From Clostridia bacterium (lineage in GTDB: Bacteria; Bacillota; Clostridia; TANB77; CAG-508): DNA of 64,000 bases. Under the pieces are notes generated by a model. That model had not been told where the DNA came from. It made no database searches and worked only from the letters and a program-made list of their open reading frames with translations. Numbering within the stretch: the stretch's first letter is position 1; the number at the start of each line of letters is the position of its first letter. This document shows positions 1 to 9,481 of this stretch, piece by piece. The position numbers and the translations under genes were made by a program. The stretch lies in assembly GCA_017934475.1 (NCBI GenBank), contig JAGBJN010000010.1, positions 159,611-223,610 on the forward strand, written 5' to 3'.

Positions 1-720
1 GAAGAAAAGTCACTTATTATTGACCAATTTATAAGATATTGTAATGCAGGGAAAGTACAAGATGCATATAGTTTACTTTCTACTTCTTGTAAAAATAATG
101 TATACTCAACTATAGAGAAATTTACTAATAATTATTACAATTCAATTTATAAATCAACAAAATTATATAGTAAAGAAGCGTACGCAGCTGGAACATATAA
201 AATAAAACTATATGATGATGCCTTATCTACAGGAAAGGTAAGTGGTTCATATATTGAAGACTATTTTACAGTAGTTAGTGAAAATGATGAAACAAAATTA
301 AATATTAGTAGATTTATAAGAGAAGAAGATTTAAATATTACAGATGAAAATCAATATTTAAAAGTAAATATAACAAAAAAAATAGTTTATAAAGAATGTA
401 CGGAATACATATTAGAGATAAAGAATTTGACAGATAGAGATATTATGTTAGATAGTTTGAGAGATACAAAAACGGCGTATTTAACAAATGGAGTATTAAA
501 ACATTATTCTGCTTTAAACGAAAATACAGAGAATGACTTAACTATTTACCCAAACTTAACAAAGAAAATAAGAGTAAAATTTAATATAGAATATAATGGC
601 ATTAATAATGCAAGTAAGATGTGTTTTACCAATATAATACTTGATAAGAAACAATATGATTTTACAGAAAAGAAGAAGGATTATGACAAAATAGCTAGAA
701 TAGATATAAATTTAAAATAG
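1..720 (+). CDS. 3' part of hypothetical protein (5' truncated by window edge)
   Basis: The reading frame is open from base 1 and ends with TAG at 718-720, so this is the C-terminal 239 residues of a longer gene; the in-frame ATG at 427 has no convincing ribosome binding site and is an internal methionine. The first third (FIRYCNAGKVQDAYSLLS) reads like the start of an NTF2-like fold of the kind seen in VirB8/TcpC-type proteins, and it resembles the phrase around residue 350 of the protein at 3692-5023. The rest is not recognised. It ends 20 bp before the cell-wall hydrolase gene and is probably in the same operon. A role in a conjugation-like envelope complex is inference from position only. 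Confidence 0.7.
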   Translation, partial: EEKSLIIDQFIRYCNAGKVQDAYSLLSTSCKNNVYSTIEKFTNNYYNSIYKSTKLYSKEAYAAGTYKIKLYDDALSTGKVSGSYIEDYFTVVSENDETKLNISRFIREEDLNITDENQYLKVNITKKIVYKECTEYILEIKNLTDRDIMLDSLRDTKTAYLTNGVLKHYSALNENTENDLTIYPNLTKKIRVKFNIEYNGINNASKMCFTNIILDKKQYDFTEKKKDYDKIARIDINLK

Positions 721-740
721 TAGCAAAAAGAGGTGAAAAA

Positions 741-3677
741 GTGGAAGAACATGATGAAGTAGAAAAAAATTTTAAAAAAATGGCGAAAATGATATTGAAA
801 AGCATTGTACGAGGAATAGTTGGATCATTTTCTGTATTTGGTGGAGTACTTTTATTCGTACTATTAATTATTATAATATATTTTGGAATATTGGGAGGTA
901 CTTCAGGTTCGCTATTTGATGCTTCTAAAAATGGAGAAAATGCAGGACAATATGGGTATGTAAGTAGGTTAGTTAGAATTAACAATGATACAAGGGAATA
1001 TGAAATAGATTCGGATGAATTTATACAGTTTGCTAATGAATTTTTAAGAAAAAATAATTTAACAGCAGCAGGACTTGGATTATCAGATGATTATTCTGAA
1101 CTAAAAAAATTCATGGAAGCAGAAATTGCAACAAGCTTCCCAGATTTAAGAGAACAAGGTTTAAAAACACATCCTTTACCAGACGATGAAGTTCAGGGTT
1201 GTATTGTATTCCACAGAAGAGATAACAATGGCGGTACTTCGGAAATGGTATATATGCCTTATGATGAGTTTTCAAGGAAAATGGCAGAAATGGGCGTGAA
1301 AATTGATGATGAAGAGACACAAAGCCAAATATATACAGAATACGGACAAATTGAGAGTGCATATAATAGGATAAAAAACTATTTTACAATAGACAATGAG
1401 GGAAATGTATACTTTGCATCTTCATCTTCACATACAGTTAAATGTGATTTTTCATCATATGCTCAAGAAGAAAACTTATATCATAAATCTGGTAGAGAAG
1501 GTGAAATGATATTTAATGTAACCTACAGAAAAGTAAATTATCAAAATGCTGTATTAAAATATTCTATGCCATTCGAACTGCTTTTTGCATTACAACTAAC
1601 AACAAAAAATTCGGGTTATACTACTGCAGTAGCCAATATGGCAAGAAATTCGCTTATCGTTTTTGAAATTCAAGAAAATGTAGTTAATACAACAGAAGTT
1701 ATAAAATATAACTGGAGAAGTCACTTCAGATTTTCAATGAGTTATCATTTTTTAATACAAAATAAAAAGACTGGAGGAAATCGACTTGATGATGGTTCAG
1801 TTGGACCAGTTGATGGACCAGTAATAAGTACAAGTGATGTAAATAGAGATATAAATAATACTGATTTTTATGAAAAAATAACAATTGGAGATACAGAAAC
1901 AGCGTTAAGACCAGTAATTATGTATGTAGACTCATGGATAGCATATTATAAAGCTGAGTATACAAATGAACAAGAAGAACCAGAAGAAGATCCAGTGAGA
2001 ATTGAATATTTTCCATCAGAAGATTGGAAAGAATTCCCAGAAAGAAATTCTGATTGTCCTCAAAATCCTCATAATTTTGATTTTGATAGTTATGGGATTT
2101 CATATAGTCCAACTTTAGCAAGAGATGAGAAAATATTAACTCAAACAAGAACATATAAAATAGAAGAAAAAAGAGAAGGTATAAATGCTGCACATTATAG
2201 GACTACTACATCAAATAGATATGAACCACCAGAAGAAGTTGAAGTTGAAGAAAATGTAGAAAAATTCTTATCACTACTTGCGGTTGATCCAGAACTTATA
2301 GATGAGGAAACTGGAGAACCAATATTTAATGTTGAAGATATAATTAAGAATGCAAAAGGAGTAAAAGAATATATTGGTCTTCATAATTTTACATCAAAAC
2401 CGATGAATGCTATAATAAATGATAGGTATGTACTTGTTTCTATGTTAAAAAATAATGAAAAAACAGCAGATGTATCTGAAACAATAGATTACTTAATAAA
2501 AATTCTTTTAGGAGAAGTAAAAGTTGATCCAACAAGAAGGGAAAAGTATAGACCAAATCCATTACCAGGAGACGGAGGAAATGGAGGATTTGTTGGAGGA
2601 GATGTAAGAGAAAAACTTTGGTGGGCAATTAAGGATATGCTTGCAGAACAAGGAATAGAAAATGATGTAATAGTAGCATCAGCAGTTGGAAATACATCGG
2701 CTGAATCAGGATTTAAACCAAATAACCTTGAAAATTCTGCCAATAGTAAATCAGGATATTCAGATGAAACTTTTACAAGTATGGTAGATAATGGTTCAAT
2801 TTCAAAAGCTGATTTCTTAGCAAAAATGGAATGGTCACCATATCCAAATCTCGGTGGCATATATGGTTATGGATTAGCTCAATGGACAAGCAAAGGAAGA
2901 AAAGAAAGACTATGGGGTAGAACAAAGGATGCAGGTTTAAGTATAGCAGATGAAAATGCTCAAATTCAATATTTGGTAGATGAAATTGATAAAAGAACAT
3001 CAGTATGTTATTGGCCATCTTTCTTTGATAGATGGACACGAATATATGCAGATGATAGTGATCAAGCAGAATTAGAAAAACAAATCAGGGAAGCTACGAT
3101 GTTTTATTGCGCACATTTTGAAGTAGGTGGCTGGGGTGAAAGTAGATATACAGCTGCATTACAAGCATATAGAGATTTTCATAATGCAGAAAGACCGGCA
3201 AGCGGACAAATGCAAGATTTGGTTAACGAAGCAATTAGAATATGTAATTCCACTGACCCAATATATAGATACCATAGCGTTGCAAATGAAAATTGTGGTC
3301 AAAATAATTGTTTTGATTGCGGAGGATTTATATTCTATCTTTATGATAAATATTATCCTGGACTACTAAAGGGAACATTAGGAAATTGGCCAGCTGATGC
3401 TTATCCAGGTTACTTTGTACAAAATCATGCAAGCCAAAAATTAGGCACTGTAACAAAAGTAGGGGTTTCAAATTTAAAACCTGGAGATGTATTATATCAA
3501 GGTAATTTTATAGCATCTGGTACAAATCCTGCACCAAAACATCATGAAATGCTTTACATTGGAGATGGAAAAATTGCACATGCTTCAGGTCATAATGAAG
3601 CTCACCCTGAAAAAGAGGTTAAAATAAGTAATATATATGATCCAGATAAAACTTATGTCTTTAGATTAGTAGAATAA
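741..3677 (+). CDS. CwlT-like bifunctional cell-wall hydrolase (lysozyme-like + NlpC/P60)
   Basis: A 978-residue membrane-anchored peptidoglycan hydrolase. Residues ~24-52 form one strong membrane segment. A long linker follows. Residues ~620-810 look like a phage-tail-lysozyme domain (GYGLAQWTSKGR, followed by an HFEVGGWG motif). Residues ~815-978 form an NlpC/P60 peptidase with the catalytic cysteine in CFDCGGF (about C860) and the histidine in HHEMLYIGDG (about H934). Lysozyme plus NlpC/P60 behind a membrane anchor is the layout of CwlT and Tn916 Orf14, which open the wall for Gram-positive conjugation. The start is GTG, preceded by AGGTG at 731-735. It is followed after 14 bp by a TcpC-like gene, the same order as orf14-orf13 in Tn916. 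No relaxase or coupling ATPase is in view, so its actual job is inferred. Confidence 0.82.
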   Translation: MEEHDEVEKNFKKMAKMILKSIVRGIVGSFSVFGGVLLFVLLIIIIYFGILGGTSGSLFDASKNGENAGQYGYVSRLVRINNDTREYEIDSDEFIQFANEFLRKNNLTAAGLGLSDDYSELKKFMEAEIATSFPDLREQGLKTHPLPDDEVQGCIVFHRRDNNGGTSEMVYMPYDEFSRKMAEMGVKIDDEETQSQIYTEYGQIESAYNRIKNYFTIDNEGNVYFASSSSHTVKCDFSSYAQEENLYHKSGREGEMIFNVTYRKVNYQNAVLKYSMPFELLFALQLTTKNSGYTTAVANMARNSLIVFEIQENVVNTTEVIKYNWRSHFRFSMSYHFLIQNKKTGGNRLDDGSVGPVDGPVISTSDVNRDINNTDFYEKITIGDTETALRPVIMYVDSWIAYYKAEYTNEQEEPEEDPVRIEYFPSEDWKEFPERNSDCPQNPHNFDFDSYGISYSPTLARDEKILTQTRTYKIEEKREGINAAHYRTTTSNRYEPPEEVEVEENVEKFLSLLAVDPELIDEETGEPIFNVEDIIKNAKGVKEYIGLHNFTSKPMNAIINDRYVLVSMLKNNEKTADVSETIDYLIKILLGEVKVDPTRREKYRPNPLPGDGGNGGFVGGDVREKLWWAIKDMLAEQGIENDVIVASAVGNTSAESGFKPNNLENSANSKSGYSDETFTSMVDNGSISKADFLAKMEWSPYPNLGGIYGYGLAQWTSKGRKERLWGRTKDAGLSIADENAQIQYLVDEIDKRTSVCYWPSFFDRWTRIYADDSDQAELEKQIREATMFYCAHFEVGGWGESRYTAALQAYRDFHNAERPASGQMQDLVNEAIRICNSTDPIYRYHSVANENCGQNNCFDCGGFIFYLYDKYYPGLLKGTLGNWPADAYPGYFVQNHASQKLGTVTKVGVSNLKPGDVLYQGNFIASGTNPAPKHHEMLYIGDGKIAHASGHNEAHPEKEVKISNIYDPDKTYVFRLVE

Positions 3678-3691
3678 TAAGAGGTTAAACT

Positions 3692-5023
3692 ATGGAAAAA
3701 AAGAAAAAAATTATTATTTATATAATATTTATATTATTATTTATAGCTTTATTAATCGGCTTTGTTATTTTGTTAAATTTTTCTAATAATGAAGAAGTAA
3801 AAACTCATTATGAATTGTCAAAAGTATACGAACAGGATTGGAATTTAGTGGAAGATGAAAATGAAGAATTTGATGAATATTACTATAATGCAGTAAAAAA
3901 TAATATACAAGCATTTTATAATTCATTAAATAGCGAATTATATTTATATAGAGACGATGAAAATAATTTAAAGAAATACTCTGATAGAGAAATAAATGAA
4001 ATCCTTATTCAATATTTAAGTAAAGATTACATAAAAGAAAACAATATTACAGTAGATAATCTAAATAATTATGTAAAAACATTTGACACAAACCAACAAG
4101 TAGAAATATTTAATATGAAATCAAGTAACGGAGATATAACAAATACTTATGCTGTTCATGGGGTTACATTAGATTTAGATTATCAAATTGGAAGTGAATT
4201 TAAGTTTTATGTAGTTTTAGACAAAAAGAATAAGACATTTTCAATTGAGCCAATGAATCAAAGTATTAATGATATTGATTCAATTGAAGTGAAAAATAAG
4301 GATGAGGAAATTGAAAGTAATTCAGTTAATACAACCTCATATTCTTACGTATTAGATAGTAAGCCAGCACAAAGTAGACTTAATAAATATAAAAATATTG
4401 TACTTGTAAATCCAGAAATTGCTTATAATTTTTTAGATACAGAATATAGAGATAAACGTTTTGGAAGCTTAGAAAATTTTAAACAATATGTACAAAATAA
4501 TATTGATTATATAAAATCTCTTAAAGCAGAAAAGTATGTAGCCAATATGACTAATGATTATACAGAACATGTAGTAGAAAATCAATATGGAATAATGTAT
4601 GTATTTACAGAAAAGAATCCAATAGATTTCACTATTAAATTAGATACTTATACTATAGATAGTGAAAAAGATATTGAAGATTATAAAAAATTAACAAATG
4701 CAGGAAAAGTGCAGACAAATGTCGATACATTCTTTCAAATGTTAAATTCAAAAGACTATTCAGCAGCATATAATGTTTTATCAGATGGATTTAAAGATAC
4801 ATATTTTAAAACAGAAGCAAGTTTTGAACAATTTATGAAACAAACATTATATGAAAATTGTGAAATAGACTATGGTAATTTTTCAGATAAAATATCAGGA
4901 GTATTTACACAATATGTTGAAATTAAAAACAGAGATAATAAAAATGATAAGAAAATAAGAATGAATATTATTATGCAATTAGATGAGGGAACAGGCTATA
5001 AATTATCATTTGAAATATTGTAA
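3692..5023 (+). CDS. TcpC/Orf13-like membrane protein with NTF2-like domains
   Basis: 443 residues. The N-terminus is positively charged (MEKKKKI), then one membrane segment spans ~7-28, and the rest is predicted extracytoplasmic. Two alpha+beta blocks follow, about 60-190 and 330-443. The second (FFQMLNSKDYSAAYNVLSDGF) has the opening helix pattern of NTF2-like folds. Membrane anchor plus two NTF2-like domains is the architecture of TcpC and Tn916 Orf13, VirB8-type scaffold proteins. The gene directly follows the CwlT-like hydrolase and ends at a strong terminator, so it closes the operon. Sequence similarity cannot be measured here; the family call rests on architecture and gene order. Confidence 0.6.
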   Translation: MEKKKKIIIYIIFILLFIALLIGFVILLNFSNNEEVKTHYELSKVYEQDWNLVEDENEEFDEYYYNAVKNNIQAFYNSLNSELYLYRDDENNLKKYSDREINEILIQYLSKDYIKENNITVDNLNNYVKTFDTNQQVEIFNMKSSNGDITNTYAVHGVTLDLDYQIGSEFKFYVVLDKKNKTFSIEPMNQSINDIDSIEVKNKDEEIESNSVNTTSYSYVLDSKPAQSRLNKYKNIVLVNPEIAYNFLDTEYRDKRFGSLENFKQYVQNNIDYIKSLKAEKYVANMTNDYTEHVVENQYGIMYVFTEKNPIDFTIKLDTYTIDSEKDIEDYKKLTNAGKVQTNVDTFFQMLNSKDYSAAYNVLSDGFKDTYFKTEASFEQFMKQTLYENCEIDYGNFSDKISGVFTQYVEIKNRDNKNDKKIRMNIIMQLDEGTGYKLSFEIL

Positions 5024-5049
5024 AAAATAGACCGAAAGGTCTATTTTTT
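5022..5049 (+). terminator. Rho-independent terminator closing the 1-5023 operon
   Basis: A perfect 12-bp stem (5022-5033 with 5038-5049) is closed by a GAAA tetraloop and ends in a T run. It overlaps the stop codon of the TcpC-like gene. Confidence 0.92.
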
Positions 5050-5085
5050 TATATGTATGTATGTTAAAATAAATATGGTGATAAT

Positions 5086-6630
5086 ATGGAGAGTTTTATA
5101 GGAAAAGTAATTAGGGCAAAATTTATAGAAAAAAAAGATAAATACTATTTAGCAAAAGAAATAGGAACAGATATAAATGTATTTGTGGAAGACGAAGGTA
5201 TTTATTATGAAGAAGAATTAATTGGAAATATAGAAAAATGTATTATTGTCGATGAAATAAAAGGTAATTACATAGGAATAATATTAAGTAATAGAAAATT
5301 TATAAATGATATAAAAAGAATAGACCAGGAACTTAGAACAACTCCAGAATATGATGAAATGAGAGATATATACCTTGTTGAAAGATTAAAAATACAAGGG
5401 AAAATGGTTGGATTATATTTAGTTGACGAAGGAAATGTAGCTAAATATTATTTTGGAACAAGAGAAATAGGTATTTATTATAAAAAAATGCCAGAGAATA
5501 ATATATTGTTCAAAGAAAATTCAATAGAAAATGAACTTGCAAATCAAATAAGAGATGTAGTACGTTCAGTAGACCTACAGAAAAAAGAAATATCACTTAT
5601 TCAAGAAAGAGAAAAGGAAAAAGAATTAATACAAAAATCATTAGAGTTAGACGAAAAAGAAGAAATAAAAAAAATAGTAACAATAGATTTACAGCAAAAG
5701 ATTGAAGATAAAAGGATGCAAAAAAACTTATCTAAATCTATGAGTCAAAAACCAGAATTAAAGACAGAAAAAGATATAAATGTTAAGCAAGAATTAAAAA
5801 TGCAAAGTAAAGTAACAGACATGAAAACATTAGGACAGGTTCTTGAAAAAAATGAAAAACTTCCTCAAATGAAAGGAAAAAAATTCGTCAAAATGGGAGT
5901 AATAGAGTCTGATTCCAGAGATGAACTTATAAATGAAAAAGGAGAAAATGTAAAAGCAAATACAACAAGATATTCATTTGTTGCAATTGCAAGTGACGGA
6001 ACAGTAGTACCTATGGACTTAGAACAAGATCATCAAGAAGGAAATAATCCAAGAGAACAAAACTTGCAGGTTTCAAGAGAAGGAAAAGTAAAACAAGATG
6101 ATGTACTTTCTAGGTACAAAATTGGAGAAGGAACAATAGCAATTCAAAATTCGAAATATGGAGAACTAAAAGTATATCATTCACCAAGAAAAACAATTGG
6201 TGGGAAAGATATAGAGGGAAATAAGAGCTTAGATAGAGAACTTGAGACAAGTACTGTTTGGTCATTAAAAAAGAACGAGAAAGACTTAGCACAAGAATAT
6301 CAAGATGGATATAAAAGTGTAGAGGAAGGATATCTTGAAGCCAATAAGCATAAGGATAAAGAAGGAAAGTTAGATATAGACCACTTAACAATAGATGATG
6401 TAGATGGAGAAAAAAATACAAAATCACATATACATGACACTGTGAATTATGACGAGCTTGCAACAAAATGGGGATATTTTGATGATGGTAAACCAGATAC
6501 AAAGAAAGCAATGGAATTATTTGAGGAAAAAAGAAAAGCTAATCCCAAAAAAGAAACTGAGGAAGTTATAGAAATGGTTACAGAAGAATTAGATGAACAA
6601 TACAGAAATAATAATGATAGAAGTAGATAA
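5086..6630 (+). CDS. hypothetical charged protein with long coiled-coil middle
   Basis: 514 residues, not recognised. Residues 1-~150 look like a folded domain rich in beta strands. Residues ~160-260 are very rich in E and K and probably helical or coiled coil (KKEISLIQEREKEKELIQ). Residues ~270-400 are again beta-like, and the C-terminal ~100 residues are acidic and helical. There is no signal peptide or membrane segment, so it is probably cytoplasmic. The ribosome binding site (GGTGAT, 5077-5082) is modest. It sits after the terminator of the conjugation-like operon and may still belong to that module; that is a positional guess. Confidence 0.6.
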   Translation: MESFIGKVIRAKFIEKKDKYYLAKEIGTDINVFVEDEGIYYEEELIGNIEKCIIVDEIKGNYIGIILSNRKFINDIKRIDQELRTTPEYDEMRDIYLVERLKIQGKMVGLYLVDEGNVAKYYFGTREIGIYYKKMPENNILFKENSIENELANQIRDVVRSVDLQKKEISLIQEREKEKELIQKSLELDEKEEIKKIVTIDLQQKIEDKRMQKNLSKSMSQKPELKTEKDINVKQELKMQSKVTDMKTLGQVLEKNEKLPQMKGKKFVKMGVIESDSRDELINEKGENVKANTTRYSFVAIASDGTVVPMDLEQDHQEGNNPREQNLQVSREGKVKQDDVLSRYKIGEGTIAIQNSKYGELKVYHSPRKTIGGKDIEGNKSLDRELETSTVWSLKKNEKDLAQEYQDGYKSVEEGYLEANKHKDKEGKLDIDHLTIDDVDGEKNTKSHIHDTVNYDELATKWGYFDDGKPDTKKAMELFEEKRKANPKKETEEVIEMVTEELDEQYRNNNDRSR

Positions 6631-6635
6631 ATTAG

Positions 6636-6692
6636 AGACATATTTTGAATTATAATAAAATTTAAAATATGTCTTTATTCTATCTGTTTTTT
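6636..6692 (+). terminator. possible terminator
   Basis: An 11-bp perfect inverted repeat (6636-6646 with 6664-6674) with a 17-base loop is followed by a T-rich stretch ending in eight or more T at about 6687. The long loop makes it weaker than the other terminators here. Confidence 0.55.
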
Positions 6693-6828
6693 TTATAACA
6701 AACTATTGTAATTTACCACATTTTGCGATAGAATATTTGAAAACAAATGAGATAAATTTAATAATAAACAAAAGAAAGGAAAAAAAGTATCACAAATTGT
6801 AAAAAACTTTTTTAATTTAAGTACTAAT

Positions 6829-6862
6829 TACGACAAACTATAAGAAAAATAAAGAGTAAAAT
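6829..6862 (+). promoter_or_regulatory. candidate Spo0A-dependent promoter of spoIIE
   Basis: TACGACA at 6829-6835 is the reverse complement of TGTCGTA, one base off the 0A box TGTCGAA. It overlaps the expected -35 position of a TAAAAT -10 box at 6857-6862, and no good -35 is present. B. subtilis spoIIE uses sigma-A with Spo0A activation, which is the same logic. One degenerate box is weak evidence on its own. Confidence 0.35.
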
Positions 6863-6896
6863 ATCCTTAAATTAAAAAAGCAGAGGTGGTAAAAGG

Positions 6897-9392
6897 ATGT
6901 TTCAAAATATTACAAAGGATTATGATGAAAATCAAAATCCAAATGAGGAAGTTGAATTTAATAAAACAGGGATAAAAGAAACCATAAAAAAATGGTTTAG
7001 CATAAAAATGATTATATTGTATACAGTTTCATTTTTAATTTCTTTTGTTAGTTTTGGAGTTAATAGCGATTTTGCACCATTCGGAATCGCTATTTTAGTC
7101 GCGGTTTTAGCAAATTGTATCCCAGTAGGAATAGTAGGAGTCTTGGTACTTATGGGAACAGCGATTGCACATGGTGGATCTATGACATTAAATGTATTGC
7201 TTACTCTTTTATTAGTATTTGTTTCAATAATTATAAAAGCACCAAGATTTAATGAAGATAACAATGAAAAAAGAAGATTAGGAATTAGGCTATTAGTTTG
7301 TTCACTAATAGTACAAGGAATTAGACTTATATTTGGACAACCATTAATATATGATGTAATATATGCTTTTGTATTTAGTATTGCAACTTTTATTTTTTAT
7401 AAAATATTTGCAAATGCAATTCCAGTAATAACTAATATTACAGAAAAAAGAGCATATGCGATTGAAGAAGTTATAGGAGCGGCACTTCTTGTAGCAATAG
7501 CTACTTGTGCATTAGGGAATATAAATGTATTTGGATATTCAATAAGAAATATATTATGTATTTTAATAGTTCTAATAATGGGATGGAAAAATGGTATACT
7601 TGTAGGTGCTACAACAGGTGTAACAATAGGAAGTGTTATAGGAATAATATCTGAAGCCGATCCAGTTATTATTGCAACATATGCTTTAGCAGGATTAGTA
7701 TCAGGAATATTTAATAAATTAGGAAAAATTGGAGTTATAGTAGGATTTGTTCTTGGAGTTGTATTATTAACATATATAACAAATGGAAATATGCAAGAAC
7801 TAATAGCATTTAGAGAAATATTAATAGCATCACTTGGACTTCTAATAATTCCTAAAAATTTAAAAATAAATATTGAAGATTTATATAAAACTCCACTATT
7901 ACTTACAGAAGGTGCATCAAGAACTCTTGAAGAAAACCAAGATACAATATTCAAATTAAGTAGTATGTCTGAAACAATATCTGAAATTGCAAAAACATAT
8001 AAGGAAGCAGCAGCTACAATAGTTGATGAAGAAGAGTTAAAGAAACAAGAAGAAGATAATTTTTCAATATTTGAAAAAGAATTGCAAAATGATATAGAGG
8101 GAATAGAAGAAAATATTTTATTTGAAGATATTTATTCACCAGATGATAATTTACTAGAAGATATATTTAAGATTTTACTTGAAAAAGAAGAAATAAATAG
8201 AAGAGACTTATTAGATACACTTGCAAATCATAATAGTTACATTATTGGATATGAAAAAGAATATATAAATGAAGAAGTTGAGCAAGATGTAGCGCAAGTT
8301 GTTAAAATGATAAATTATGCTTATAAGGTAAGTAAAATTAATTTTATTTGGAAGAAAAAACTTGATGAAAATAAAAAAGCAGTATCAAACCAATTGGAAG
8401 AAGTATCAAAGGCAATAGGTGCACTTGTAGATGAGATTGATGTTACAAGTGATGAGAAAATATTAAAGGAAAAAGAAGAAATATTAAAAGAATTTCAAGA
8501 AAAAGAAATTAATGTTGAAGATGTTTCGATTAAAAATGAACAATCAGGCAAAAAAATAATAACGATATACACAAAAGTATGTGAAAATGTGGAAAATCCA
8601 ACTTGTGATGTCAAGAAAATGGGAAAAATTATTAGCAAAATAACAGGCGAGAACATGATATTACAAAAACAAGAATGTGGATTAAGAGTTAACTCAGAGA
8701 CATGTTCATTTACATATTCATCTAAAGATAGACAAACAGTTCAAATCGGTATTGCAAAGACTACAAAAGATGGCTCAGTGATATCAGGGGATTCAAGTAT
8801 ACAAACAAAATTGGAAGATGGAAAATATTTACTTGCTATAAGTGATGGAATGGGTTCTGGTAAAGAAGCTAAAAAAGCAAGTAAAACAGCAATATCATTA
8901 TTAGATAGACTTTTAACATCAGGATTTGAAAAAGATACATCTATAAGATTAATAAATTCTACATTAAATACGATTGGGGAAGATAAAGAAATATTTGCAA
9001 CATTAGATATTGCAGTACTTGATTTATTCTCTAAAAAATTAGAATTTATAAAAAACGGTGCATGTCCAACATATGTTAAAAATGAAAGTAATGTTGAAGT
9101 ACTAAAAAATGTTGCATTGCCAAGCGGAATATTAAATGATATAGATCTAGTTGTAAATGATAGAGAACTAAAAAATGAAGACATAATTGTAATGTGTAGT
9201 GATGGAATATACGATTCATCAGATGAATATACCAATAGGGAATTATGGTTAAAATTCTTACTTGAAGATATAGAAACAGAAGATGTACAGAAAATAGCAG
9301 ACATAATATTACAAGAAGCTGTAGACAATAACCTTGGAAGACCAAAGGATGATATGACAGTTATAGTTGCAAGAATAAAAGATGTAAAATAA
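6897..9392 (+). CDS. spoIIE: stage II sporulation protein E (PP2C-type phosphatase)
   Basis: 831 residues, the normal size for SpoIIE. The first ~330 residues hold about ten membrane segments, then a helical regulatory region (~340-590), then a PP2C/SpoIIE phosphatase domain. That domain contains DGMGSG near residue 650, MCSDGIYD near 770 and the final metal-binding motif DDMTVIVARI at the C-terminus. SpoIIE dephosphorylates the anti-anti-sigma factor SpoIIAA to activate sigma-F in the forespore and interacts with FtsZ at the polar septum. The ATG is preceded by GAGGTGG at 6883-6889. A Spo0A-like box lies upstream and a terminator directly follows, so it is monocistronic. Confidence 0.95.
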   Translation: MFQNITKDYDENQNPNEEVEFNKTGIKETIKKWFSIKMIILYTVSFLISFVSFGVNSDFAPFGIAILVAVLANCIPVGIVGVLVLMGTAIAHGGSMTLNVLLTLLLVFVSIIIKAPRFNEDNNEKRRLGIRLLVCSLIVQGIRLIFGQPLIYDVIYAFVFSIATFIFYKIFANAIPVITNITEKRAYAIEEVIGAALLVAIATCALGNINVFGYSIRNILCILIVLIMGWKNGILVGATTGVTIGSVIGIISEADPVIIATYALAGLVSGIFNKLGKIGVIVGFVLGVVLLTYITNGNMQELIAFREILIASLGLLIIPKNLKINIEDLYKTPLLLTEGASRTLEENQDTIFKLSSMSETISEIAKTYKEAAATIVDEEELKKQEEDNFSIFEKELQNDIEGIEENILFEDIYSPDDNLLEDIFKILLEKEEINRRDLLDTLANHNSYIIGYEKEYINEEVEQDVAQVVKMINYAYKVSKINFIWKKKLDENKKAVSNQLEEVSKAIGALVDEIDVTSDEKILKEKEEILKEFQEKEINVEDVSIKNEQSGKKIITIYTKVCENVENPTCDVKKMGKIISKITGENMILQKQECGLRVNSETCSFTYSSKDRQTVQIGIAKTTKDGSVISGDSSIQTKLEDGKYLLAISDGMGSGKEAKKASKTAISLLDRLLTSGFEKDTSIRLINSTLNTIGEDKEIFATLDIAVLDLFSKKLEFIKNGACPTYVKNESNVEVLKNVALPSGILNDIDLVVNDRELKNEDIIVMCSDGIYDSSDEYTNRELWLKFLLEDIETEDVQKIADIILQEAVDNNLGRPKDDMTVIVARIKDVK

Positions 9393-9401
9393 TAAAAGTA
9401 T

Positions 9402-9437
9402 AAAAAATAGGATTACATTAAGTAATCTTATTTTTTT
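9402..9437 (+). terminator. terminator of spoIIE
   Basis: The stem GATTAC/GTAATC is extended by A-T and G-U pairs, followed by seven T residues at 9431-9437. Confidence 0.8.
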
Positions 9438-9453
9438 ATATATTGACAAATTA

Positions 9454-9462
9454 TGTTATAAT
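9454..9462 (+). promoter_or_regulatory. extended -10 promoter of uvrC
   Basis: TGTTATAAT fits the TGnTATAAT extended -10 consensus. No good -35 exists at 17 bp. The transcript would begin just ahead of the GGAG ribosome binding site, leaving a very short leader. Confidence 0.55.
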
Positions 9463-9481
9463 AAATTTAAGGAGAAAAGGC

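Noticed and set aside
427-720. A separate 97-residue gene starting at ATG 427
   Set aside because: The same frame is open back to base 1 and there is no ribosome binding site before 427; it is the end of a truncated gene.
7397-7954. Minus-strand reading frames inside spoIIE and other large genes
   Set aside because: They are shadows: no ribosome binding sites, no domain sense, and the plus strand holds clear genes.
9443-9462. TTGACA / TATAAT promoter and TTG start for uvrC
   Set aside because: The two boxes are only eight bases apart. The TTG lies in the promoter region; GGAG and ATG 9482 are better.
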